The notes under the pieces are model-generated. The model was given only the letters and a program-made list of their open reading frames with translations, had not been told where the DNA came from and did not search any database. A DNA stretch of 64,000 bases from Desulfovibrio sp. (lineage in GTDB: Bacteria > Desulfobacterota > Desulfovibrionia > Desulfovibrionales > Desulfovibrionaceae), in contig JAIKXS010000078.1 in the NCBI GenBank assembly GCA_024683955.1, positions 1 through 64,000 on the forward strand, in the 5' to 3' direction. Positions 56,040 through 64,000 of this stretch are shown here, in pieces. The position numbers were made by a program, and so were the translations under genes. Positions within the stretch are counted from its first letter, which is position 1. The number at the start of each line of letters is the position of its first letter.

Positions 56040-56636
56040 CTATGACCCTGACAGATCGCACGCATAGAGGTCCCCGTGACCGTGCTGCTCTGAAAAGGTC
56101 GGGGGGATGTCCACCTCGCGGACGCATGTAAAACCGTGACGCGCATAAAACGCAAGGGCTCGTGCGTTGTCTCTCCAGGCAAAAAGTCCGATTTTTGAAA
56201 GATTCATATCGCGGGCCAGATCCCCAGCGTACTCCATCAGCGAGTCGGAAAGTCCAGATCCCCGAAGCTGTGCATCAACCCAAAAGGTGTTAATATGCAG
56301 GCTATGCTCCACATGTGCCGTCAGGATATCAATGAGGGGTTGGAGACGTTTTGCTGGTATCATGGTTTTCATGAGGGGCGGAATCTTCTGGAACGAGGCG
56401 GGATAGGCAAAGAGAAGCCCCACTATTTCCCCGCCCTGCTCGGCCAGGACACAATTCTTGTAGCTGTAGTGGGAGGAGGCATCCCGCAGTACCATGGTCA
56501 GGACTTGCTCCCCTGAGACCGCAGGCAAAAGGCCGTCAAGGAGAGCTTCGACAACGCCACCCGATACGGTTATGACTATCTTCGCCAATAAAGATGCGTC
56601 TTCCGGGCTTGCCAGCCGAAAGGAAAGTTCATTCAT
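56040..56636 (-). CDS. GNAT-family N-acetyltransferase
   Basis: 198 residues with a GNAT fold: LSFRLASPEDASLLAKI at the start, the acetyl-CoA region WVDAQLRGSGLSDSLMEYAG and DNARALAFYARHGFTCVREV. Substrate unknown. The ATG overlaps the kpsS-like stop by 4 bp (ATGA), so it is coupled to that gene and may modify the capsule or its lipid. Confidence 0.85.
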   Translation of the reverse strand: MNELSFRLASPEDASLLAKIVITVSGGVVEALLDGLLPAVSGEQVLTMVLRDASSHYSYKNCVLAEQGGEIVGLLFAYPASFQKIPPLMKTMIPAKRLQPLIDILTAHVEHSLHINTFWVDAQLRGSGLSDSLMEYAGDLARDMNLSKIGLFAWRDNARALAFYARHGFTCVREVDIPPTFSEQHGHGDLYACDLSGS

Positions 56637-57901
56637 TGCTCAGGTCCTCCCGAAAGACACCTGCTGGCGCTCGGCAGAACGGGTCCGCCTTCTATTCCCA
56701 TACGCACAAACGATCCGCCAATGACCTCCCGTATGCCCTCCGGAGAGTAAAAGTTACCGGGGACCAGGGCATCGTGACGGAGAACCGTGAGAAAATCATG
56801 CAGGACCGTTGCACTGGGCGGTCTGGGATTGCACCAGAATTCAGCAAGGGGCATCTCCTCTGACTGAACGGCAAGGCCTTCCATGGCATAGATGCTTGAG
56901 CCAAGGCAGTAAACGGCTCGCCCGTGGGAAAGGGCCGAAAGGCCGAGTGTGCTATTGCAAAGCACGACCGCCTGGCACATGTCAAGCACCGGGCCATTTT
57001 TCACATCTTCCACAAAACGCAGACGGCTTGCGCAGCCCGCCGCGACGCCCATTGAACGGATATAGCGGCGGTAATTTATGAGGCCGTTGTCAAGCGGATG
57101 GTTCTTGATCAGAAGATAGCTGTTTTTGGGCGCGTTTGCCGCAAAATTTGTGATCACGACGGAGAGGGAGTCAAGGACGCCCGTAAAAGGAGAATGTCGC
57201 CGTATCTGGGAATCGCTGTCGAGCTGCAGGGGCATAAAATAGAACGGATCGAGGCGCTTGACCACATCACGAAGGACGCTTATGGATTCACGCCGTCGCT
57301 CCGTACGCCAGAGATAGCGGGGAATAAGCCCTGTCAGCTCGCGTCCGATGCAGTAAGGTCTGTGGGTTTTATAGCGAAAAAAAAGTGGCCAGAGAAAAAA
57401 ATTGCCAACATGATGCCAGATGGTCCACTGGACACGACGAACCATGGGATTGGGCGCTTTTGAGGCGGAAAAAAGAAGAGCATCTCTGAGTTCACGGGCC
57501 CGACTGTGAATGGCATCGGGGGTCTTAGGAAGGGCAGACGAGGCATTTACCCCGCCCTCCTCAAGGGTTACATAGCCCGGACGTACGTAGCCCTCCTCGT
57601 AAACCCAAACCCTGACACCACGTGATTTTGCAAGAAGGACCGCCTCCTGATGCAACGGCCGCCAGTCCCCGAGAAGGACAAGATCTGTAACCCCCTCCTC
57701 GGCCATAAGCTGGCCTATCCACTGTGGCCACTGCCAGCTTGGACCGCGCCAGAGTCGCGCGCTCCGATCAGGCCAGAACGCCACATCACCGCCACAGAGC
57801 TGCACGCGAAGAACCCTGTGTCCTGCATCCTCAAGAGCTTTGCCAAAACGGTAGAAAAAAAAGCTCAGAGGGCCTTGTAAAAAAAGTACGGTACGCTTCA
57901 C
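56633..57901 (-). CDS. KpsS/LipB-like capsule polysaccharide protein
   Basis: 422 residues, GTG start. It begins VLFLQGPLSFFFYRFGKAL, typical of KpsS, and has the conserved YEEGYVRPGYVTLEEGGVN and the C-terminal KNHPLDNG and VVLCNSTLGLSAL segments. KpsS is a beta-Kdo transferase that starts the poly-Kdo linker on lysophosphatidylglycerol in group 2 capsules. RkpJ of rhizobia is, as I recall, related. No KpsC, KpsM/T or CPS polymerase is in view. The ribosome site is weak. It lies 149 bp after AOS2 and overlaps the GNAT gene. Confidence 0.88.
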   Translation of the reverse strand: MKRTVLFLQGPLSFFFYRFGKALEDAGHRVLRVQLCGGDVAFWPDRSARLWRGPSWQWPQWIGQLMAEEGVTDLVLLGDWRPLHQEAVLLAKSRGVRVWVYEEGYVRPGYVTLEEGGVNASSALPKTPDAIHSRARELRDALLFSASKAPNPMVRRVQWTIWHHVGNFFLWPLFFRYKTHRPYCIGRELTGLIPRYLWRTERRRESISVLRDVVKRLDPFYFMPLQLDSDSQIRRHSPFTGVLDSLSVVITNFAANAPKNSYLLIKNHPLDNGLINYRRYIRSMGVAAGCASRLRFVEDVKNGPVLDMCQAVVLCNSTLGLSALSHGRAVYCLGSSIYAMEGLAVQSEEMPLAEFWCNPRPPSATVLHDFLTVLRHDALVPGNFYSPEGIREVIGGSFVRMGIEGGPVLPSASRCLSGGPEQ

Positions 57902-58050
57902 AACAACGGTACGTTACGTGCTGATCGATTTTCGAACGCACGGAGAATGATGTGTTTTCGAAGTGATGAACAGGGAGAAATGCCTTAATTTTCCCGGAAG
58001 GAACGCAGAATACACCTTTCCGTCAGCATGTCTTTTGCGCCCTTGCACGC

Positions 58051-59400
58051 CTACTGCACAAAATTCTGCGCCTCGGCCCTGGCAAGAGGAAGGAGCTCGG
58101 CGGTTTTTTCTACGGCAGCGGAAATCTGCTCGACGCTGTGGGTTTGGGAAACAAAAAAACGCAGTCTCGCCCGCCCTTCTTCTACCCCTGGATAGATAAT
58201 AGGCAAGACAAGGATGCCGGCTTCCCTGAGTTTATTGGCCAAGATCACAGCTGTCACGGAATCTCCGACCATCACGGGAATCACGGCATAACCGTCGGCC
58301 CTGCCCGTATCCAGTCCGGCTTCCCGGGCAAGTCTGAGCATTGTCTGACTGTTGGCGTGAAGTTGGGCAACCCTCCATGGCTCACTGAGCATATAATCAA
58401 TAGCGGCAAGTGATGCTTCGGCCATCATGGGTGGCATGCCGACACTGTAGACAAAGCCCGGGGCATGGTACTTAAGAATTTCCACGAGTACCGATGAGCC
58501 CGCAATAAACCCTCCGCACCCGCAGAAAGTTTTGCTGAGAGTCCCCATCCATATGTCAACAGCGTCAGCCGAAAGCTGAAAATGCTCGCGGACACCAAGA
58601 CCTTTCTCCCCCAGGGTACCCATGGAGTGAGCCTCATCAACCATGAGAAAACAGCCAAATTCCTTTTTCAACGCTACAAGCTCGGGCAAACGGCAAATGA
58701 CGCCATCCATGCCGAAAAGTCCTTCCGTAACGATGAGAGCGCGCTGAAACGAATGCCTGTGCTGCTCAAGCAGGGTCCGCAGGGCGGCGATATCATTGTT
58801 TGAGAAGGAGAAACGGGCTGCCCCTGAAAGCTTTGCACCGATGATAAGGGAATTATGACTCGCCTTGTCGTGAAAGATCACATCCTGAGGGCCAAAAAGC
58901 GTGGCTATGGTCGACATATTGGTCGCATGCCCGCTCACAAATGTGAGGCAGTCCTCCGTACCGTAAAGGGAGGCGATGCGCGTTTCAAGCGCCCTGTGCG
59001 GAGGACGTTCTCCGGCCGTAAGACGACTTGCCGAGGCTGAGAAACCGTAGCGTGTGGCCGCCTCGGCCACACGTGCCAGGATACGTGAATCTCCGTTAAG
59101 TCCCAAATAATCGTAGCAGGAAAAATTCAAATAGCGCTTTCCCGCAATTCGAGCCTCTGCCTGGGAGAGGGAATCGTGGCACACATAATACGGGTCCGGG
59201 ACTCCGAGCTTTTCCCCCACGGCTTTCTGCACTGCAATTTGCGTATAGGCGGGAAGTGTGTCAAAGCGGAGAAGATCGGGCGAGACAACCCGCGTGAGAG
59301 CGCGACTTGGAGGGGCTTGAACGACCTCGCCTTTCATGGATTGCAGAAGGCGTGCCTTATCGGCTGCCGACATCCCTAGTATTCGTTTTTTCTCACTCAT
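58051..59400 (-). CDS. Alpha-oxoamine synthase, locus B (RkpG/WcbT-like)
   Basis: 449 residues from ATG 59400 (AGGT upstream), about 50 more at the N-terminus than classical BioF/KBL. Motifs: NFSCYDYLGLN, YGFSASASRLTAGERPPHR, VDEAHSMGTLGEKGLGV and the PLP lysine in TLSKTFCGCGGFIAGS. It is closely similar throughout to the locus A enzyme. Its neighbours are a FAS/PKS upstream and a KpsS-like gene downstream, the same trio as rhizobial RkpA/RkpG and Burkholderia WcbR/WcbT. It would condense the FAS-bound acyl chain with an amino acid and release an amino ketone. The amino acid partner is unknown. Confidence 0.9.
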   Translation of the reverse strand: MSEKKRILGMSAADKARLLQSMKGEVVQAPPSRALTRVVSPDLLRFDTLPAYTQIAVQKAVGEKLGVPDPYYVCHDSLSQAEARIAGKRYLNFSCYDYLGLNGDSRILARVAEAATRYGFSASASRLTAGERPPHRALETRIASLYGTEDCLTFVSGHATNMSTIATLFGPQDVIFHDKASHNSLIIGAKLSGAARFSFSNNDIAALRTLLEQHRHSFQRALIVTEGLFGMDGVICRLPELVALKKEFGCFLMVDEAHSMGTLGEKGLGVREHFQLSADAVDIWMGTLSKTFCGCGGFIAGSSVLVEILKYHAPGFVYSVGMPPMMAEASLAAIDYMLSEPWRVAQLHANSQTMLRLAREAGLDTGRADGYAVIPVMVGDSVTAVILANKLREAGILVLPIIYPGVEEGRARLRFFVSQTHSVEQISAAVEKTAELLPLARAEAQNFVQ

Positions 59401-59555
59401 TGCTAACCTGCGGTCTTTACCCACACAAAACTCGGAATCGTTCAGGAGACCATTGCTGCTGTAGGATACGGAATTATTCTCTCGCTAAAGCTACCTATTC
59501 TCAAGCCTTGGCGCAAGCGCTTTGTTAATGCGAACAGGATTGACAAAGAAGACTC

Positions 59556-59881
59556 TTGACTATCCTCCCCCACTTAACGTCAGAGGATTTCCAGCGGATG
59601 AAGGGTTGCGCCTGCATCCCAAGGCGGATTCCTGTTTCAAGAAGGCTGACCAGAGAAACATCAGCCAGGTCTTCGTTTTCATAATTTCTACAATGAGGAA
59701 TGTTACGGCAGCGAACCCGCGCCCTGTTCCCCCAGGTCTCACGGTCTCTCCACAGGCAGACATGGCTTGCCCGGCCGCCAAGGGGTATGTTGGAACAGGA
59801 AAGGCAAAATGGCAAGAAAATTCCAGATAAGGTACGCTTATATCCTCCCCTGAAAGGTACGGTTTTACGACGCGTTTGATA
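59556..59881 (-). mobile_element. IS200/IS605-type relic 4 (MITE-like, omega-RNA-like right end)
   Basis: About 325 bp between the FAS/PKS gene and AOS2. Read on the minus strand it starts after TTTA with TCAAACGCG and GGGGAGGATATAAG, as in relic 1. It contains a tnpB tail remnant (LAAGQAMSACGETVRP) and ends TTAAGTGGGGGAGGAT then AGTCAA. Same strand and position type as relics 1 and 3: just after one minus-strand gene and before the next. Confidence 0.77.
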
Positions 59882-59913
59882 AAAAAACGCCCTCCGAAAC
59901 AACGGAGAGCGTT
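59881..59913 (-). terminator. Intrinsic terminator of the FAS/PKS gene
   Basis: Minus strand AACGCTCTCCG, loop, CGGAGGGCGTT, then T residues; one C-A mismatch in an 11-bp stem. It lies 26 bp after the stop. The T run abuts the left end of relic 4, so AOS2 probably needs its own promoter or read-through. Confidence 0.85.
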
Positions 59914-59938
59914 TTGCATCTTTCTGAAGAACTCAGGG

Positions 59939-62900
59939 CTACACGTCACGGGGAGCGATGGTTTCCCGAGCCACGCGTTCAACGAAGTCCGCACCCTTGC
60001 TGTCCTGTGCAACTCCGTGGCTTGAGAGAAGGTCCGTCATAAGGGCATTGTCATCCTGATCAGAGCCCATTGCCTTTAGTACGCGGACCGTCAGATCTTC
60101 CGCGCTCACGTGGGCATTGATGGAACCGCTCAGGGGCTGCCCGTCCATGAGTTCCTCAAGAGCAAGAGAAAGTTCGACACCCATCAGCGAATCCACTCCC
60201 ATTTCCTGAAGGGGCATGGTCGGGCGTACGCTCTGGGGACTCGTACGTAGAATTCGCGCAACAGCTGCGACGACCTCGGCCAAGACAAGATCGTGAGCCT
60301 CTTCCTCGTTTTTCCCCTGAAGGCGCCGAGCCAGAGACTGGCCGCTCCGGTTGTTTCCCAGTCCCTGGGGAAGAAGGGGGGCAAGACGTTTTTGCTTTGC
60401 AATGGGAAGATTTTTGAGCTTTTGCCAGTCGGCCCCAAAAATATACGTCACGTCCGGCGTATCACACGGAAGAGAAGCAAGATATTCCATGGCCGTTTCT
60501 GTAGAAAGAGGACGGATTCCCGTCATCGCCGTCAGGGATTCGAGAGTTTTCCGATCTCGTGCCAGCATGCCGGCGTTGGCTATGGCACCCCAGCCTACGG
60601 CAAGACCGGGAAGGCCCATGCGTCTGCGCATGGCGCAAAGACTTTCCATGGCCGCATTGGCGGCGACATAGTTCACCTGTCCCGGATTTCCCATGAGCGT
60701 CGTGATAGAGGAATAGCAGATGAAGAAATCCAGGTTCATGTCCTTTGTATAACGATGAAGGGCAAATGCCCCGAAAATTTTCGGAGCAAGGACACGGCGA
60801 AGGCCTTCATAGCTGATTTTTTCGATAAGTGCGTCCTGAAGAAGAGCCGCTGCGTGCAAAACCCCCTTTAGGGGTGGCATGTCAGCCAGCGCCGCATCAA
60901 GGGCTCCCGACAGGGAATCCTCATCCGTCACGTCAAGGGCCAGTGCCTTTACACGACAGCGTCCGGCGGGGCTTTCAGCGGCAAGTTTTCTCAGGCTCTC
61001 CCTGTTTTTGTCCGTTTCTCCGCTCCTGCTGACAAGAAGAAGCGCGCCAGCCCCCTTGGCGGCAAGGTAACGGGCGCTTTCCAGCCCAAATCCCGAAGTT
61101 CCGCCCGTGACAAGATATGTCGCCTCTGGCGATACGGTAAGAGCCTTGTTTTTTTCTTTGCTCTTCCCTTTACGACACGGCGGGGGCGTTACGACAATCT
61201 TCCCAACGTGCTGTGATTTCTGCATGAAGCGAAAGGCCTCTTCAACTTCGTCCGCCGCAAAAACCGTACAGGGAAGCGGTGCCCATTCTCCCCCGGAGAA
61301 ACGCTCCATCATTTCTGTAAAGAGTCGCTTTCCGAGGTCTGCCCGCTCTTTCATAAGCTGATCAACGTCAATCCCGAAATACGAAATATTGTTGCGGAAC
61401 GGACGCAGCCGGAGGGCGGAATCGGCAAAAAAATCGCTCTTGCCAAGTTCAAGGAAACGGCCAAAGGGTCTAAGTATCTGCAGACCGGCGCTCATAGCTT
61501 CACCGGCAAGCGAATTTAGGACGCAGTCAACGCCCTCTCCTTCTGTATCCCGCAGGATCTCATCCCTAAAGGCAAGACTGCGAGAATCGTACACATGGGT
61601 AAGGCCAAGCGTACGTAACAGATGGCGTTTCAGTGGCGAACCGGCCGTCACGTAAATATCAAGTCCAAGGGATAGGGCAATCTGTATCGCCGCAAGGCCG
61701 ACCCCTCCCGCTGCTCCGTGAATAAGAAGGCGCTCCCCCTTTACAAGGGAGGCGAGATGAACAAGGGCGTAGTAGGCCGTAAAAAACGTGACGGGCACTG
61801 ACGCGGCCTCAGAGAATGTCCAAGAGACGGGAATGCGCGCGCAGGCCTTGGAAGCAGTACAAATGTGGCTTGAGAAACAATTCTGACCGAACGCGACGAT
61901 CCTGTCTCCCGGACGAAAATCTGAAACCCCTTCCCCGACCTTTTCCACAACACCGGCGCACTCTATGCCGAGCCCAGCCCCGGAAAAGCCGTTTTCTAGA
62001 GCTTCCTCGGGAAGAAGATTCATGGCCCACATAACATCCCTGAAGTTCAACCCCGTGGCCATGACCTGAACAAGGACTTCGCCGGCTCCCGGTTCAGAAA
62101 GCGGAAGAGCATGCCAGGTAAGACTTTCAAGACGTCCCGGATCGTCAATGGCAAGGCGCATGCAGGTACGCATTCCGGCTGTTTCGTCCTCATCCGGAAC
62201 AGGGAAAATCTCATGGGAACGCAGGACAAACCGCCCTTCGCTCCTGAAGCAGAGTTCATTTTCCCCGGAAGGGGCCAGAAGCTCGCGCGCACAGGCATCA
62301 AGCACATCCTCTCCGGGTTCCCGCGGAAGATCAAAAGACAAAAGACGGAGACCCGGCATTTCATTTTGCATGACGCGCATGCTCCCAAGGACAGAGGCAA
62401 GTTCAGGAGCCGAAGCAGCATCTGCGCCGACAGAAGATGCGCCAAAGGTCAAGAGACAAACCGTCAGGGGAGGCTTCCCGTTCTGCTGCCAGGCCTTGGC
62501 AAGGGTAATGAGCCGCCACGAGGCCTGAACCGCACGTTCCCCGTCAAGGACGGGGCCAGAGAAAAAGGGCAGAAGGACATGAGACGGCTTCCGCAAAAAG
62601 AAGGTCTCCCACGCATCCCCGTCCCCGGAAAGAAGAGCCTCGCTCTCCGGTGCAAGAGAAAACTCAAGATCATCACGCCCCATGAAATAGGTGATCGCCG
62701 GCAGGACGGCTTCGTCGCTTGTGGCCAGAGCGATCCAGGAGAGACGGCTCTCCTCATGGACGTCGCCCCCTCCTTCAGCGTTTTCGCCTTCCCCTTTTTC
62801 AGCGCAGATCAGAAACGTTCCGTTTTTTCTCGAGAGGGTGCGGCAATCGCGGAAGCCTCCTTTCTGAAGTGCCGTTATCCAGTCTGCCTCAGACAGGAGG

Positions 62901-64000
62901 CAGGAGACAGGGGCCTCGTCAGACTGGGACACCTTCCACCAGTCTTTTTCAAGACCGCAGGTGAGGTTATCCACAAGGGACGGTTCGCTCTCCAGAAGAA
63001 GCAAACGGCCCCCGTCGGCAAGACCTGAACGGCAATTGGCAAGAGCCCCGAGAAGATCGTCCGCGTCATGAAGGACATGGGGTAACAATAAGACATCGGC
63101 CTTCTGCACGGGAGAACACGAAAGGCCAGGATCCCAGACTGCGTAGTGCACGCGCTCGTCTGATGGTTTCCAGGGAAGTATGCGCTCGCTCACGGCCGAG
63201 AGGGCGTTCTCCGTGGAATCTGTGAGCCAGAGAGAATGTGAAGAAAACGCATTCCGTAAAAGTGGAACAAGACCCGATTTCGCGGTTCCGGCAAGGACAA
63301 CGGTCCCCGGCTTATCTGGAGCAAGCAAAGAGGAAAGGACATCCTTGAGGGGTTTTGAAAGCAAGAGAGCCCGCTCTTCCCAGCGCTTTGCAAGAAGGGC
63401 GTCAACGGATATCTGCTCATGGGCGAGTAGACGCGCGTGGCTTGCAAGAAGGAGAAGATTCTCTGTGTTTTCGCCAGGCCAGTCACGTGCGAGTGTTTGC
63501 CAGAGAAGAGCAAAGGACGGCAGGTCGCCCCCAGAAGAGAAGGAGTTGATAAACCGAGCGAGAGGCGCGGGGATATCGCCATGCTCACCGTGGGTCATGT
63601 ACTCAGCAATGATGGCCTGACAGCATGCGTCCCTCAATGCCACGTGCTCAGCATTCTCCGCAACGGGCGTGTCTTCGTAATGCACGGTTCCAAGCGGTGA
63701 AGGTCCGGGCAGGGATTCGACCTGAACGGGGACAGTTGTGTACAGCATGGCATCTTTCGGTTTTCCAAGACGGCTTGCAAGCTTTGCCTTGCCACCAAGA
63801 ATCGCCAGAAGAAGTGTTCCCTCTCTGCTGAGGTATTCAATATCACAGGCAATAGTGCGTTCGCTCTTTTTTCTAAGGACGATATGAGCAAAAGCCGGGC
63901 GCCCCGGAGCGTAGAAGATACAACGGTCAAACCAGAACGGCAGCCGCGGACACGGACGGCGAAAGAGGTCATCGCCAAGCAGCAGAAAAATAAGCTGTAG
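59939..64000 (-). CDS. Type I FAS/PKS, partial: DH(end)-pseudo-MT-ER-KR-ACP
   Basis: The frame is open through base 64000, so the N-terminus (expected KS and AT) lies outside; 1353 codons are visible. The first ~80 residues fit the end of a DH domain (LQLIFLLLGDDL, LPFWFDRCIFYAPG). A methyltransferase-like region follows, but its SAM glycine motif is lost (VVLAGTAKSGL) while DVLLLPHVLHDADDLL remains. The ER has HGAAGGVGLAAIQIALSLG. The KR has TGGTSGFGLE and catalytic Ser/Tyr/Asn in YSSITTLMGN and NYVAAN. The ACP is canonical (MGVDSLMGVEL). A complete reducing set suggests saturated chains. Upstream of AOS2 and a KpsS-like gene, it resembles RkpA/WcbR capsule-associated synthases. Confidence 0.92.
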   Translation of the reverse strand, partial: LQLIFLLLGDDLFRRPCPRLPFWFDRCIFYAPGRPAFAHIVLRKKSERTIACDIEYLSREGTLLLAILGGKAKLASRLGKPKDAMLYTTVPVQVESLPGPSPLGTVHYEDTPVAENAEHVALRDACCQAIIAEYMTHGEHGDIPAPLARFINSFSSGGDLPSFALLWQTLARDWPGENTENLLLLASHARLLAHEQISVDALLAKRWEERALLLSKPLKDVLSSLLAPDKPGTVVLAGTAKSGLVPLLRNAFSSHSLWLTDSTENALSAVSERILPWKPSDERVHYAVWDPGLSCSPVQKADVLLLPHVLHDADDLLGALANCRSGLADGGRLLLLESEPSLVDNLTCGLEKDWWKVSQSDEAPVSCLLSEADWITALQKGGFRDCRTLSRKNGTFLICAEKGEGENAEGGGDVHEESRLSWIALATSDEAVLPAITYFMGRDDLEFSLAPESEALLSGDGDAWETFFLRKPSHVLLPFFSGPVLDGERAVQASWRLITLAKAWQQNGKPPLTVCLLTFGASSVGADAASAPELASVLGSMRVMQNEMPGLRLLSFDLPREPGEDVLDACARELLAPSGENELCFRSEGRFVLRSHEIFPVPDEDETAGMRTCMRLAIDDPGRLESLTWHALPLSEPGAGEVLVQVMATGLNFRDVMWAMNLLPEEALENGFSGAGLGIECAGVVEKVGEGVSDFRPGDRIVAFGQNCFSSHICTASKACARIPVSWTFSEAASVPVTFFTAYYALVHLASLVKGERLLIHGAAGGVGLAAIQIALSLGLDIYVTAGSPLKRHLLRTLGLTHVYDSRSLAFRDEILRDTEGEGVDCVLNSLAGEAMSAGLQILRPFGRFLELGKSDFFADSALRLRPFRNNISYFGIDVDQLMKERADLGKRLFTEMMERFSGGEWAPLPCTVFAADEVEEAFRFMQKSQHVGKIVVTPPPCRKGKSKEKNKALTVSPEATYLVTGGTSGFGLESARYLAAKGAGALLLVSRSGETDKNRESLRKLAAESPAGRCRVKALALDVTDEDSLSGALDAALADMPPLKGVLHAAALLQDALIEKISYEGLRRVLAPKIFGAFALHRYTKDMNLDFFICYSSITTLMGNPGQVNYVAANAAMESLCAMRRRMGLPGLAVGWGAIANAGMLARDRKTLESLTAMTGIRPLSTETAMEYLASLPCDTPDVTYIFGADWQKLKNLPIAKQKRLAPLLPQGLGNNRSGQSLARRLQGKNEEEAHDLVLAEVVAAVARILRTSPQSVRPTMPLQEMGVDSLMGVELSLALEELMDGQPLSGSINAHVSAEDLTVRVLKAMGSDQDDNALMTDLLSSHGVAQDSKGADFVERVARETIAPRDV

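Overview
The window looks like a chromosomal segment of a motile, Gram-negative, sulfite/sulfate-reducing member of the Desulfovibrionaceae. The main evidence is a complete dsrMKJOP operon preceded by an RsbRD-type gene, flagellar flgI/flgJ genes, a carboxyspermidine polyamine pathway, and the rpsL-rpsG-fusA block. The species cannot be named from the sequence alone.

Layout. 1-3.5 kb: minus-strand flagellar genes (flgI, flgJ, partial flgN-like) behind a candidate sigma-54 promoter. 4.1-10.1 kb: RsbRD-N gene and dsrMKJOP, closed by a strong terminator. 10.3-12.8 kb: an HD protein related to CCA-adding enzymes but with a degenerate head, then rlmN. 12.8-28.5 kb ('locus A'): two divergent operons around an AT-rich intergenic region. 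Leftward: an acyltransferase-ACP-DH-like megasynthase protein without a ketosynthase, a TolC-like lipoprotein, a HlyD-like adaptor and a Wzx-like flippase. Rightward: an alpha-oxoamine synthase (AOS), a deacetylase-like protein, a family 4 glycosyltransferase, an asparagine-synthase-type amidotransferase, HtpX, a small lipoprotein and a FemAB/BioF2-like acyltransferase. 28.5-42.9 kb: argJ, fusA-rpsG-rpsL, valS, a BPL_N protein, an NtrC-like regulator with a pseudo-receiver, a zinc metalloprotease and a polysaccharide deacetylase. 44.0-53.4 kb: tRNA-Asp, tRNA-Val, nspC, carboxynorspermidine synthase, an HDAC-like deacetylase, tmk, a YhaM-like HD protein, surE and a NapH-like ferredoxin. 54.3-64 kb ('locus B', minus strand): a type I FAS/PKS (partial DH, pseudo-MT, ER, KR, ACP), a second AOS, a KpsS-like protein, a GNAT and an LTA-synthase-like sulfatase. 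This gene set recalls rhizobial rkp and Burkholderia wcb capsule clusters.

How they fit. Both loci pair an ACP-bearing megasynthase with an AOS. This suggests acyl-ACP chains are released by decarboxylative condensation with an amino acid to give long-chain amino ketones, i.e. sphingoid-like lipids. In locus B these probably serve the capsule or its lipid anchor. In locus A they would be glycosylated, amidated or acylated, and exported through an unusual flippase/adaptor/outer-membrane set. This is inference from gene content.

Scattered between minus-strand genes are four relics of one IS200/IS605-type family. All point the same way. They keep tnpB C-terminal stubs and omega-RNA-like right ends. 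One also keeps a decayed tnpA, and three share a left end next to TTTA.
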